Assembly (NCBI GenBank): GCA_964465735.1
Contig: CAYXKT010000001.1
Coordinates: 1-64,000 of the forward strand
Reading direction: 5' to 3'
Length of the DNA: 64,000 nucleotides
Source of the DNA: Erginobacter sp964465735
Lineage (GTDB): Bacteria > Auribacterota > Erginobacteria > Erginobacterales > Erginobacteraceae
Shown piece after piece: positions 54,391 through 63,046 of the stretch. The position numbers were made by a program, and so were the translations under genes. Within the stretch, counting starts at the first letter, position 1; each line of letters starts with the position of its first letter. The notes beneath the pieces are model-generated. The model had not been told where the DNA came from. It did not search any database and saw nothing but the letters and a program-made list of their open reading frames with translations.

Positions 54391-55012
54391 TGGAAGACCA
54401 TTCCCAGAGCCCGCCAAGTTTGATCAAGAATCCTCGTCCGCTTCGGTTAAAACCCATTTTCTGATCGGCCTTGCGGGCTCGGTAATTGGTGAATTCCACT
54501 GAGGTCAGGATGGTCTTGCCGGCGGGAACCAAGTCTTGGATGAGATCAGTCAGGAATAGGGAATAAAGCTTTTGCCCTCGCCAATCCTCCCCGATGAATA
54601 CGTCATACATATATATTTCGTTTTCTGCCAGTGGGCGTTCATATTCCAATTCCGGAATTCGAATTACCGAGTCGCTCAACCAGACGTAGCCGGCGAGAGA
54701 ATCACCGAGAAATATCCCCCGGCATTCATCGTTGTATTCCTCGAGCCGGGTCAGAAAAACCTCTTCGTTTTTCCCTTCCAGCGGGACCAGACGAGGGATT
54801 TCTTCCTTAACAACGGAGCGGACGAAGAACCCTTCAGGTATTTCCTGGGTAACTGTGGGGTAGGAGTCGCAGCGGTAAAAATCGTTGATCTGGATATATA
54901 TCCCTGCCTTTTTAAGATTGGAGAGAACCGCTTCCAACAGATCCCAGCTCTGTCCCTCGCGGAGAATCTTCAGTAATGCTTTCCTTTTGCTGTTGAGAGT
55001 GCCCTTGCTCAT
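54374..55012 (-). CDS. GNAT-family N-acetyltransferase
   Basis: 212 aa from ATG 55012 (the frame opens at TTG 55018). Acetyl-CoA-binding region: YMYDVFIGEDWRGQKLYSLF (motif A, RGQxLxxxF type), then SVEFTNYRARKADQKMGFNR typical of the GNAT C-terminus. Possibly acetylates a sugar amine; the immediate upstream gene on the same strand is a FemAB-like acetyltransferase, a pairing seen in glycan clusters. Confidence 0.82.
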   Translation of the reverse strand: MSKGTLNSKRKALLKILREGQSWDLLEAVLSNLKKAGIYIQINDFYRCDSYPTVTQEIPEGFFVRSVVKEEIPRLVPLEGKNEEVFLTRLEEYNDECRGIFLGDSLAGYVWLSDSVIRIPELEYERPLAENEIYMYDVFIGEDWRGQKLYSLFLTDLIQDLVPAGKTILTSVEFTNYRARKADQKMGFNRSGRGFLIKLGGLWEWSSIRPHR

Positions 55013-55068
55013 TATCAAAGATATTCGGGTGCCCGGCTATTTTGTTCCCTGGAATTAGGCTAAAATAA

Positions 55069-56157
55069 TTAACCGCTCTTTTTGCGGATCCGGGATTTGA
55101 GACGGTGTGCCGATCCGTAAAGCTGGCCTTGAAATGTATTGTTGATAATGCGATGGGAACTGATCGTGGTCTGGCTGTTGGAGAAATGCCGTTTGTAGTT
55201 TTCACTACCGGCTAAAAAGTCGAACTTTCCGATTTCTTCTCTTCCGCAGTCCTCGATCATATAACTGATCAGGGCTTGCATCACCCCCTGTCGCCCGAAT
55301 TTTGGTTCAAATCCGGTTTGGTAGTCGTAAACCTTCCCCCTGTAATTGAAGTTGTAGCGGGCGGCGACGGTTTTTCCGTCCAGACGGAGGTCGGCGGCAA
55401 AGAGGAGGCCGGAGTCATAAAAGATTCGGGAGAGGCGATCGTGGAAGCGTTGGTAGATGGGGTCGGCGAACTTGCTGGGCAGTCCACGTTCTTCGAGACG
55501 GGCGGCGTGGAGGCGCTTGAACTCCTCCATCCATTCATCGAGGTTTTCTTCTCTGTTCAGGCGGTGGTATTCAACCCGGAAATCCCGCTCCAGATTGCGG
55601 CGGCGGTTGCGGATGTTGCGGCGCATCCGACTGTCGATCCCTTTGAGGTAGGTTTCGAATTTGGCTGGGACTTTGACAAAGTAGCAGGGTTCGCGGTTGA
55701 TGATCTCCCGGGCGGGGAAACGGTCGTCAAGAAATGATCCGAGAAGAGAATCTTCGGGCAGGTCGGTGAAGACGGCGATATCCCAGTCCCGGTCGCGGGA
55801 GAGGAATCCTTCCAGCAACTCCAGGCATTCTTCCCGGTGGCCCGGGAGGCAGATCAGGTCGAGGTACTCGGAGCGGACGGACTCGCCGGTGCCGATAAAG
55901 CGGAGTTCCCGGATTTTTGCCAGGCGGAGCAGGGGGCGGTTTCTGATATAGCAGGGGAGGATGCCGACCAGTCTGGTTTCATCCCGGAAGGTCAGGATAT
56001 GCGGCTGTTTACCTTCGCCGAAGACTTTCCACCAGGTGGAGACCCACTCCCAGGTCAGGAAGATGTTGTCGGCCCGGGTCTGAGGGAGCAGGGCCTTCCA
56101 TTCCTGTTCCAGGGCGAGAAAATCATCCTCATTGGTTATCAGGGATTGATTGATCAT
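55069..56157 (-). CDS. FemAB/BioF2-like (CelD-type) acyltransferase
   Basis: 362 aa from ATG 56157; longer frames exist but MINQSLITNEDDFLALEQEW is the family start. Signature parts: FLTWEWVSTWWKVFG, FIGTGESVRSEYLDLICLPG, DSRMRRNIRNRRRNLERDFR, and GKTVAARYNFNYRGKVYDYQ with YQTGFEPKFGRQGVMQ. The GNAT-like fold occurs twice in this family; members acetylate or aminoacylate glycan or peptide precursors. A truncated copy lies at 17886-18581. Downstream on the same strand is the GNAT gene. Confidence 0.85.
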   Translation of the reverse strand: MINQSLITNEDDFLALEQEWKALLPQTRADNIFLTWEWVSTWWKVFGEGKQPHILTFRDETRLVGILPCYIRNRPLLRLAKIRELRFIGTGESVRSEYLDLICLPGHREECLELLEGFLSRDRDWDIAVFTDLPEDSLLGSFLDDRFPAREIINREPCYFVKVPAKFETYLKGIDSRMRRNIRNRRRNLERDFRVEYHRLNREENLDEWMEEFKRLHAARLEERGLPSKFADPIYQRFHDRLSRIFYDSGLLFAADLRLDGKTVAARYNFNYRGKVYDYQTGFEPKFGRQGVMQALISYMIEDCGREEIGKFDFLAGSENYKRHFSNSQTTISSHRIINNTFQGQLYGSAHRLKSRIRKKSG

Positions 56158-56355
56158 TTTTAAGCGCGAATCTTCGCGAATCTTCTCGAAGTAATCCCCC
56201 GCCTCGCCCCCTGTTTTTGAACCACGAATTTTCACGAATTATCCCCCGCCTCGGTCCCTTTGGTAACAGACGAATTTAACGTGATTTAATTATGCACAAT
56301 AGATTAGATATTCCTAAACTCAAGCGCATAACTAAATATGGGCCTGGTAGATTGG

Positions 56356-56772
56356 TCAGAGTTGGGCGACCGCCCAGTCGTGAAATCGCCGGACTTGGTT
56401 CAGCAGGGCCAGGGCTTCCCCTTTGGAGAAATCGCGGTCTTCATATTCGACCAGATTCTTCTTCGCGATTACCCTTTTTCCCAACTGTACTTTCTGTCCG
56501 ATTTCTTTCAAGTTGGAGGCTTCCAGGGAGTTCAGCAATTCAACTGCCGCCATCTGGCTGATGCTTATGGAACGAATCCCGGAGTACTTAACCAGTAGGG
56601 CGTCGATAAGAAAAATGACGCAATGGACTCCGTTGAGTCCGATCGCGTTCCAGTTTTCCGCTTCCTCCGCCTGGAACATCATTTGGCAGAACTCCTTTCC
56701 CTTCTTCAGATAATCCGGATATTGGGTCTTATCAATTGTTCGGATCTGTCTTGTTCCGGCTGGATTGATACC
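56356..56772 (-). pseudogene. HEPN-domain protein, start displaced by a 163-bp element
   Basis: From the element boundary the frame reads INPAGTRQIRTIDKTQYPDY, NWNAIGLNGVHCVIFLIDAL, then GEALALLNQVRRFHDWAVAQ: a HEPN-like toxin or partner. The native start codon and ribosome site are missing because the 163-bp element sits directly in front; an ORF begins at 56904 inside the element and would fuse 44 element-encoded residues to it. The upstream gene is an MNT nucleotidyltransferase, its usual partner. Whether any HEPN protein is made is unclear. Confidence 0.75.
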
Positions 56773-56935
56773 ACCTAAATTGAGCGATTCTATGCGGCGA
56801 ACTGCACCAATCTTTTGCGTCCGAACGGATATTGAAAATCCTCGCCATATCTCCTGGATATGGCTGCGGTTTTCGCAACCCGTCGGCCAGCAAAATCTTA
56901 GCACATTTCATCCGCAATAATCGCTCAACTTAGGT
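56773..56935 (+). mobile_element. 163-bp inverted-repeat element (MITE-like), copy C
   Basis: Same orientation and length as copy A: acctaaattgagcgattc... to ...aatcgctcaacttaggt. Flanked by the 3-bp direct repeat acc (56770-56772 and 56936-56938). It sits between an MNT nucleotidyltransferase gene and its HEPN partner, both on the minus strand. Only a handful of substitutions separate it from copy A. Confidence 0.88.
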
Positions 56936-56956
56936 ACCAATATTCTCTCGAGGGTT

Positions 56957-57550
56957 TCACCGGTCAGAAGACGATGATTGAGTAGAATTGATTTCACCAA
57001 TGGTTTTTGAGATTGATAAATGCGGATAAATTCTTTTTCGGTTTTGATATGGGGGCGAAATACTTATCCTGAATTTCCGCATAAGGATCTGATCGATCTT
57101 ATCCAGTGATTTTTCAGCGAGTGTCTTTCCTTCTAGATTATGGGTAACTACCAAGAGGTCGAGGTCACTTTGGGATGTTTCCTCTCGCCGGGCGAAGCTG
57201 CCGAAGAGCGCCAGGGAAACGATTTTTTCTTCTGGCCCGGCCAAGCCCGCGACGATGGTGGAGATAACGTCTTCGGTTATGCTTTTCTCCTGCTCGAAGA
57301 GAGGAGCCAACAGTTTTCGGACCAGGGGGCTATCCTCAGCAATTCCGTAGAGGTGAGTTTTTCCCGCGGTTCGCAGATTGACTACCCCCTCGTCGCGCAG
57401 TTCCCTGAGTGAGCTCGATACTACCGAGGGACTCATACCGATCTCCCGGGCGATCGCCCGGCCGGTATGCTCGCCGTTCCGCAGGCGCAGGAACCTGAGG
57501 ATCTTCAGTTTCGAACCCTGTCCGATGATCCTGTCGAGTTGCTGCTGCAT
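56957..57550 (-). pseudogene. wHTH-nucleotidyltransferase (MNT) protein, frameshifted near its end
   Basis: 197-codon frame: an N-terminal winged helix (SKLKILRFLRLRNGEHTGRA, then IAREIGMSPSVVSSSLRELR) and an MNT domain with GSFARREETSQSDLDLLVV at the active site. The last ~30 residues are off-frame; after the homopolymer at 57051-57055 another frame continues with family-like KTEKEFIRIYQSQKPLVKS and LTGETLERI up to the 163-bp element. MNT proteins AMPylate and silence HEPN toxins. The one-base shift might be a homopolymer sequencing error. Confidence 0.7.
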
Positions 57551-57636
57551 TTATTGACATCTGGATATGTGTTCGATTTATCGAACAATGTAGATGTACT
57601 CATCCTGTAAGTCAACAGGAACCAGTGATTTAGGGG

Positions 57637-58000
57637 GGAGACGAGAGGGTTTCCCGGATGGCGAGGCGGATGGCCTGGTCGGAGGTGTGGTGAGGTTGCC
57701 GGCCGAGGGACTTGATCCGGGTCAGGTTGTAACGGTAGCGGGGGACGTCTCCCTTCCAGCCGCCGGTTCCGCCGGTGAAGTGGAAGGGGATGCCCTCCAA
57801 CCCCATCTCCTCGACTGCGATTTCGGCGATCCGGCGGACAGTGGTCCGGGTCTCGGGGCCGATTCCAGGTGCTCCAGTTCTCTCAGGCTGAGGTCATCAA
57901 CGGCGGTGATCCGAACCCCTTCGGCCAGGAGCCGGTCGCAGAGGCGGGAGCCGATAAACCCGGTGCCCCCGGTGACCAGGATGTGCGGTTCCTTATTCAT
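57637..58000 (-). pseudogene. NAD-dependent epimerase with large internal deletion
   Basis: From ATG 58000: HILVTGGTGFIGSRLCDRLL and ITAVDDLSLRELEHLE give the first ~45 residues of an extended SDR. Then, in another frame, TGGWKGDVPRYRYNLTRIKS and DQAIRLAIRETL give its last ~78 residues. The middle ~180 residues, including YxxxK, are gone. Remnant of a sugar-nucleotide epimerase gene. Confidence 0.85.
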
Positions 58001-58165
58001 ACCCGGGCGCTGGATAACAAAATTTCCCGGGGAGACCAATCGGATTTTGCGGGCCGGGGTTTGTATGGCGAGGGGATGGGTAGAGGAGGGATGAGGGCAG
58101 GATATCGGAGTTCTACCCACTTGAGGCAATCAATTTGTCCGATGCTTCTGGATGATATTCGAGAA

Positions 58166-58395
58166 TCAGCCCGATAGGCTCTTCCGGGTCCGTCGCATTA
58201 CTTCGTCCGCCGGCAGGCATTTGATCTTCCCCGCTTCGATTTCGTGCCATCTCCGGTCCGCTGGTTCCATCCAGGCTTTCTCGGTTCGGCGTTTTCAAAA
58301 TGCTTCATACTGTCCCAGACGCGTTGCGCGAGTATCACCCGTTCGTCAACGGCCAGACTGAGAGCTTCGTTTCTCAGTTCGTCCAGGGTGCTCAT
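58166..58395 (-). pseudogene. Addiction-module antitoxin (TIGR02574-like), frameshifted
   Basis: ATG 58395: STLDELRNEALSLAVDERVI, LAQRVWDSMKHFENAEPRK, then after a short frameshift near 58285 WMEPADRRWHEIEAGKIKCL and PADEVMRRTRKSLSG to a stop at 58166-58168. All parts of the small antitoxin are present but not in one frame. The partner toxin is not recognisable. Confidence 0.8.
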
Positions 58396-58402
58396 CAGCT
58401 GA

Positions 58403-58645
58403 TTATTCCTCCAAGTTTATCTTCCGCCGGATAAACTCTCGGTCAAGAATTGCCCAGATTAGTTCAGCCCGCTCAGACAATACCGCAATGGAAAAGTCAT
58501 AAACAGAAAAGACAGAAACAGCATTGGGATCCGGATAGATTGTGTGGTTTTGCCTTGTGCTGGGGGAGATTGTTGTGCTTAACTCAAACATAATAAGATA
58601 ATTCGATCTGCAATAAGAGGCAGCCGCGCATTGTCCATCCGCCAC
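58403..58645 (-). CDS. Hypothetical ORF, possible remnant
   Basis: 80 codons ending 8 bp before the start of the antitoxin pseudogene on the same strand. The C-terminal half (SIAVLSERAELIWAILDREF) looks protein-like, but the N-terminal half (low complexity with Ser/Thr/Asn) does not. I recognise no family. It may be part of a decayed TA partner. Confidence 0.25.
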   Translation of the reverse strand: MADGQCAAASYCRSNYLIMFELSTTISPSTRQNHTIYPDPNAVSVFSVYDFSIAVLSERAELIWAILDREFIRRKINLEE

Positions 58646-58665
58646 TAAAAGGACCTTATACCATT

Positions 58666-58962
58666 ATGAAGGTGCGATGGATAATATGGAAGGATATCTT
58701 CCTATAAAAGATCCAGAGAAAGCATTCAGTTACACCGGAGGAGGTTGAGCAGGTTTTGTCCCGGAATTCTATCTTCCGCAAGGCGGAAAAGGGTAAGATC
58801 CCCGGCGATGATCTCTATGTAGCCTATGGCCGATCCGAAGCTGGAAGGTAATTGGTAGTTATGTTCATCATCAAACAGCCGGACGGGGCATTACCGATAT
58901 CGGCAAGAAATATGACGAAGGCAGAGAGAAGATATTATGAAAAAGGATCGAAAGCCGGTTGA
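58666..58962 (+). pseudogene. brnT: BrnT-like toxin with two in-frame stops
   Basis: One continuous 99-codon frame: KVRWIIWKDIFL, TAA at 58705-58707, HSVTPEEVEQVLSRNSIFRK and IPGDDLYVAYGRSEAGR, TAA at 58849-58851, then LVVMFIIKQPDGALPISARN and MTKAERRYYEK. These are the family's conserved pieces. The second TAA lies where relatives have a Tyr (single-base change). It overlaps the antitoxin gene by 26 bp, the normal brnTA layout. Confidence 0.82.
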
Positions 58963-59209
58963 CCGGATTCCTGAGGAATTTACTTCCTGTGAGGAAGCCG
59001 GGGGGTTTGGGGATACTCACGATACAATGGATTATCCCGAAGCTTTCTCAGATGCGGATATCGACATCCATCTGCGGGGGCGGAAGTTCGAAATAGATAT
59101 CGAAGAGGATGTGATGGAGATTCCGCGCCGCGAAGCAGTAAAGCGGCATCTCCAACCCGGTCTCCTGGCCAGCCGCCTGCTCAGAAAGGAACTTTCCTCA
59201 GCCAACTGA
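58937..59209 (+). CDS. brnA: BrnA-like antitoxin
   Basis: 90 aa, complete: KPVDRIPEEFTSCEEAGGF, DTHDTMDYPEAF, then RREAVKRHLQPGLLASRLLR. The DTHD motif and C-terminal basic helix are typical of small BrnA/CopG-like antitoxins that pair with BrnT. The partner toxin gene upstream carries two stops, so the antitoxin is an orphan in function. Could now act only as a DNA-binding repressor. Confidence 0.65.
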   Translation: MKKDRKPVDRIPEEFTSCEEAGGFGDTHDTMDYPEAFSDADIDIHLRGRKFEIDIEEDVMEIPRREAVKRHLQPGLLASRLLRKELSSAN

Positions 59210-59360
59210 CCGGAGATGGCCCTGCCGGAACGTTTTATTTGCCGGTTCTTCCATTTCCCTGTGGGATATCCCACCTCTACTTTGCCGGACTGCTCATCTT
59301 AAAACTTCTTTCCGATCAAGTGTGGTGTGGGGAAGAGGATAGACTGGAGGAAGAAGTTTG

Positions 59361-59615
59361 GTAACACTTTAGCTGTTTAAAAATATGATGTGGCACCCCT
59401 TCAGGGTGCCATCGGATATTTGGATTGCCCGATAAAACCCGGGGCGGTGCCCCGGGCTATAATGTGGGACGCCTTTCACGTCCCTTCATTGACCCCGAAG
59501 GGGTAATACATCGTAGCCCGGCGAGCATCGCCGGGATCCTCCGGGATCAAAAATTAATCCCGCACTCCAAAGGAGTGCTACATCAAGTCTGTATTTGCAA
59601 AGGCTAAAGTGTTAC
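59361..59615. mobile_element. 255-bp element with terminal inverted repeats and 8-bp target duplication
   Basis: Ends are gtaacactttagct and ggctaaagtgttac (inverted). The flanks are gaagtttg on both sides (59353-59360 and 59616-59623), an exact 8-bp target duplication. The interior holds several hairpins (accc...gggt around 59396-59410, cccggggcggtgccccggg near 59439, cccggcgagcatcgccggg near 59518). A 5'-truncated relative ends at 38251, and a solo end is at 16538-16555. No coding capacity. Confidence 0.88.
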
Positions 59616-59662
59616 GAAGTTTGATATTAAATTTCGCCTGATCCAATCAAGGGAGTAAAGCA

Positions 59663-59923
59663 ATGCAAAAACACTATCTTGGATGGGCTTTGGGCTTTAT
59701 GGCTGTCTGGGTTCTGGCGGCGCCGGCACGGGCGTTGGCTTATCTTGACCCGGGGACGGGGAGTTATCTCTTCCAGATCCTGATCGCCGCGCTGGCGGGG
59801 GGGATCTTCGCCATTAAGCTCTTCTGGGGGAGGATCTCGGCATTCTTTTCTGGGGTGTTCGGGAAGGGCAAGACTACAGAGATCGAGGTTAGAGATGATG
59901 CCGGTTCTGGGAAGCCGGAATAA
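59663..59923 (+). CDS. Small membrane protein with signal peptide
   Basis: 86 aa. A signal-peptide-like N-terminus (LGWALGFMAVWVLAAPARAL) is followed by AYLDPGTGSYLFQILIAALA, a widespread motif in small proteins of polysaccharide clusters, and a second hydrophobic stretch before a charged tail. Function unknown. It overlaps the methyltransferase gene by 29 bp, suggesting coupled expression; the pair recurs in my memory of exopolysaccharide clusters. Confidence 0.75.
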   Translation: MQKHYLGWALGFMAVWVLAAPARALAYLDPGTGSYLFQILIAALAGGIFAIKLFWGRISAFFSGVFGKGKTTEIEVRDDAGSGKPE

Positions 59924-61325
59924 GCTCAGTTCCTCCTTCCGGGACCCTTCGGGGTTTCTTTTTCTCCGGGAGGGCGAACTCTTCCGACAGGTCAATCAAT
60001 CCTACCGGGAAGATTACGATCTGTTGATCTCTTCCGGGCTCTATGAGGCTTTAGTCGCGGAGGGACTTTTGGTTCCCCACCGGGAGGTTGATCTCCCCCC
60101 GGAAGACCCCGGGCCGGCGTACAAGGTGATCAAGCCGGAGCCGGTCCCCTTCATCTCCTATCCCTACGAGTGGTCGTTTAGCCAGCTGAAAGCCGCCGCC
60201 TTAGCTACGCTGGCGATACAGACGAAGGCGCTCCAGTTCGGGATGATCCTCAAGGATGCCTCGGCCTATAATGTCCAGTTGATTGGTAGCCGGCCGGTTT
60301 TCATCGACACCCTCTCCTTTGAGCGTTACCGGGAGGGGGAACCCTGGGTTGCCTACCGCCAGTTCTGCCAGCATTTCCTCGCGCCTCTGGCTTTGATGAG
60401 CCGCTGTGACATTCGCTTAGGCGGGCTGCTTCGGCTCCACATTGACGGGGTCCCCCTGGACTTGGCATCCTCGCTGTTGCCCTGGAGGACTCGCTTCTCC
60501 TTCTCGTTGCTCTCCCATATCCATCTCCACGCCCGGAGCCAGGCCCGCCACGCGGATGACGCGGGGGTGGGGAAGGCCGATTCCGGGGTGAGGAAGAGAA
60601 AGGTGAGCAAGCTGGCTTTCCGGGGGATCATCGACAGTCTGGAGACGGCGGTGAAGAAACTCTCCTGGAAGGCGGGGGGGACGGAATGGGGGGATTATTA
60701 CGGGGCGACCAATTACTCGGAGCGGGCCCAGGAAGATAAGAAGAGACGGGTGGCGGAGTATCTCTCCCGGATCTATCCGAAGCTGGTCTGGGACCTGGGG
60801 GCGAATACCGGGCTCTACAGCCGGCTATCCGCCGAACGGGGAGCCTACACCGTTGCTTCCGATGTCGATCCGGCGGCGGTGGAGAAGAACTACCTGAAGG
60901 CCCGGGCGGAGAGGTCGGAGAAGATCCTTCCGCTCTTGATTGATCTGACCAACCCCAGTCCGGGGATCGGTTGGGAGCACCGGGAGCGGATGGCTTTGCT
61001 TGAGCGTGGCCCGGCTGATGTGGTTCTTGCCCTGGCACTGGTTCACCATCTGGCGATATCCAATAACCTGCCTTTTTATAAGATCGCGGAGTTTTTTCGG
61101 CGGGCGGGTCGGGATTTGATTGTTGAGTTTATTCCCAAGGAGGATTCTCAGGTTCGGAGGTTGTTGGCTTCTCGGGAGGATATTTTTTCGGGTTATAATC
61201 GGGAGAGTTTTGAGGAGGTTTTTTCGGCTTACTTTCGGATTGAGGATAGCGCGGCGATTGCGGATTCTGAGCGGACGATTTATTTGATGCGGGGGGTGGG
61301 GGTACCGGTAAGTGGTGAGCGGTGA
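59895..61325 (+). CDS. SAM-dependent methyltransferase, long N-terminal domain
   Basis: 476 aa. The N-terminal ~250 residues (starting FLFLREGELFRQVNQSYRED, then FGMILKDASAYNVQLIGSRP, FIDTLSFERY) have a kinase-like flavour, perhaps an aminoglycoside-kinase-type fold. The C-terminal domain carries the SAM motif VWDLGANTGLYSRLSAERGA, SDVDPAAVEKNYLKA and LALVHHLAISNNLPF. Related to NoeA-type nodulation methyltransferases. Starts at ATG 59895 inside the small membrane protein gene. Confidence 0.75.
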   Translation: MMPVLGSRNKLSSSFRDPSGFLFLREGELFRQVNQSYREDYDLLISSGLYEALVAEGLLVPHREVDLPPEDPGPAYKVIKPEPVPFISYPYEWSFSQLKAAALATLAIQTKALQFGMILKDASAYNVQLIGSRPVFIDTLSFERYREGEPWVAYRQFCQHFLAPLALMSRCDIRLGGLLRLHIDGVPLDLASSLLPWRTRFSFSLLSHIHLHARSQARHADDAGVGKADSGVRKRKVSKLAFRGIIDSLETAVKKLSWKAGGTEWGDYYGATNYSERAQEDKKRRVAEYLSRIYPKLVWDLGANTGLYSRLSAERGAYTVASDVDPAAVEKNYLKARAERSEKILPLLIDLTNPSPGIGWEHRERMALLERGPADVVLALALVHHLAISNNLPFYKIAEFFRRAGRDLIVEFIPKEDSQVRRLLASREDIFSGYNRESFEEVFSAYFRIEDSAAIADSERTIYLMRGVGVPVSGER

Positions 61326-61326
61326 T

Positions 61327-61460
61327 CGGTAAGGACCCCTTACCCCTAACCCCTCTCCCCTGAGGTAGGGGAGAGAGGGATCAAGGGCAGGGATTAGGGG
61401 TTGGAGTTGCGGTTGGGAACCCTCTCCTTTTTTGGGAGAGGGCAGGGTGAGGGGTAAATT
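61327..61460. repeat. Palindromic intergenic repeat (cccctctcccctgaggtaggggagag type)
   Basis: Downstream of the methyltransferase: ctctcccctgaggtaggggagag forms a strong hairpin near 61352-61374, and accctctcc...ggagagggc near 61419-61443 another. Repeats of this appearance are common in environmental bacterial genomes; here they may act as a terminator between the methyltransferase and wecB. Confidence 0.65.
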
Positions 61461-61554
61461 AGGGATTCTATCGCGATCTGAATTCTATAGCTATTCCGAC
61501 TTTGTCCTCTGTAGTTTTAACTAAGGTGGATAGCGATGGTGATGGTGATTAACT

Positions 61555-62613
61555 ATGAAGATATGTTCTATCGTGGGGGCGAGGCCGCAGTTTGTTAAGG
61601 CGGCGGTGGTCAGTCGGGCTTTGCGGAAAGTCGCCCGGGAAGTGCTGATTCATACCGGGCAGCATTACGACGACGCGATGTCGGCCCGGTTCTTTCGGGA
61701 GCTGGAGATCCCTCAGCCGGATTACGATCTGGAGGTAGGTTCCCACTCCCACGGGGTCCAGACCGGGTTGATGCTGGAGCGGATCGAGGAGGTACTGGAG
61801 AAGGAGACTCCGGAAATGGTCCTGGTTTACGGGGACACCAACTCCACTCTGGCCGGAGCGATGGCGGCGGCCAAACTTCAGATTTCGGTCGGCCACGTCG
61901 AGGCGGGGTTGCGGAGTTTTAACCGGCGGATGCCGGAAGAGATCAACCGGGTCCTGACCGACCACATCTCCACTCTGCTCTTCTGTCCCACCGATACGGC
62001 GGTGGTCAACCTCCGGAAGGAAGGGATCACGGAGGGAGTTTTTATGACCGGGGACGTGATGTACGACGCCCTGAAGTTTTACCTGGAGAAGGTCGCGGTC
62101 GACGAAGTGCTGGAGAACCGCGGCCTGAAGAGAGGCGGCTACCTTTTGCTTACGGTCCACCGGGCGGAGTCCACCGATGCCCCGGCCCGGCTGACCGCGA
62201 TCGCCCAGGCTCTCTCCGCTATCAAGGAGAAGATCTTCTTCCCCGCCCACCCCCGTACGCTCAAGGCGCTGGAAAGAAACGGAATCTCCCTGGGGGAGAA
62301 TGTGATTAAGGCCGACCCGGTCGGCTACCTGGAGATGCTGTCCCTGGAGAGCCGGGCGAGGATGATCCTGACCGACTCCGGCGGGGTGCAGAAAGAGGCC
62401 TATCTGCTTGGAGTCCCCTGCGTCACCCTCCGCGATGAGACCGAGTGGGTGGAGACGGTGGAGGTAGGTTGGAATATCCTCACCGGCGCGGATCGGGAGA
62501 AGATCGTCGAAACCGTCCGGACCTTCCGGCCGCCGCCCGCCCGCCCCGACCTCTTTGGCGACGGGGCGGCAGCGTTTAAGATCGCCGGCCTGATCACCAG
62601 TAGTACCAGATAG
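61555..62613 (+). CDS. wecB: UDP-GlcNAc 2-epimerase, non-hydrolysing
   Basis: 352 aa, complete. GT-B-like epimerase: KICSIVGARPQFVKAAVVSR, HTGQHYDDAMS, VYGDTNSTLAGAMAA, GHVEAGLRSFNRRMPEEINR and LTDSGGVQKEAYLLGVPCVT. It interconverts UDP-GlcNAc and UDP-ManNAc, a precursor of many surface polysaccharides. No WecC-type dehydrogenase is adjacent. Start ATG 61555 is fixed by the GARPQF region. Confidence 0.95.
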   Translation: MKICSIVGARPQFVKAAVVSRALRKVAREVLIHTGQHYDDAMSARFFRELEIPQPDYDLEVGSHSHGVQTGLMLERIEEVLEKETPEMVLVYGDTNSTLAGAMAAAKLQISVGHVEAGLRSFNRRMPEEINRVLTDHISTLLFCPTDTAVVNLRKEGITEGVFMTGDVMYDALKFYLEKVAVDEVLENRGLKRGGYLLLTVHRAESTDAPARLTAIAQALSAIKEKIFFPAHPRTLKALERNGISLGENVIKADPVGYLEMLSLESRARMILTDSGGVQKEAYLLGVPCVTLRDETEWVETVEVGWNILTGADREKIVETVRTFRPPPARPDLFGDGAAAFKIAGLITSSTR

Positions 62614-63046
62614 GCCTTGTTGTTGGAGCAGTTTCCGGATCTGCCAACGGAGCAAAGTCTGGCAGGAAGCAAAAGCAGTGCCAGATATGGTCTGAAAAAT
62701 TACCTGGCTGCCGCCATTATTTTCTGTCGAAATATATTCCTCGGCAGCATTCCGGGCCAAGTCGGTGATAGAGCACCACTGTATGGTATGTCCAATAATC
62801 GTGGACATAGCTGACATTAATGGCGGTAAAACCGCGAAGATCCGGTAAAAATTGGTCGAGAGGTTTTTGGTTATTCGACTATCCTGGATATTCTTCCGGG
62901 GTATAAAAACCCCGGGATAGGCCGGCCAGGCTACTCTTGACCGGCGATATTGTTTGAATGGAAAAGGGCTGGTCTAATTTAACCCGGATAATCCCGCAGG
63001 TTGTTGTGATAAACTGATTTATTTCATCAGGTACTCAGTTGAAGCA
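62614..63046. other. Gene-free region
   Basis: About 430 bp without a credible gene. A plus-strand frame at 62617-62814 is open but has no recognisable content. Near 62894-62950 an inverted motif ggggtat..aaccccgg and ccggccagg..gaccggcg could form hairpins. Probably holds the promoter for the truncated GT39 gene. Confidence 0.35.

Noticed and set aside
3049..58962. Stop-codon reassignment to explain in-frame TAA/TAG in HEPN, DUF2281 and BrnT genes
   Set aside because: Long housekeeping-type genes here end normally with TAA, TAG and TGA and never contain these codons internally; the lesions are confined to small TA-type genes.
62617..62814. 65-codon plus-strand frame after wecB
   Set aside because: No family, no ribosome site, and the opposite strand is also open; likely chance.
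61549..62817. A 422-codon minus-strand frame opposite wecB
   Set aside because: It is the antisense of a clear WecB gene; its composition (runs of Gly, Pro, Arg, His, Gln) is that of a shadow frame and no family is visible.
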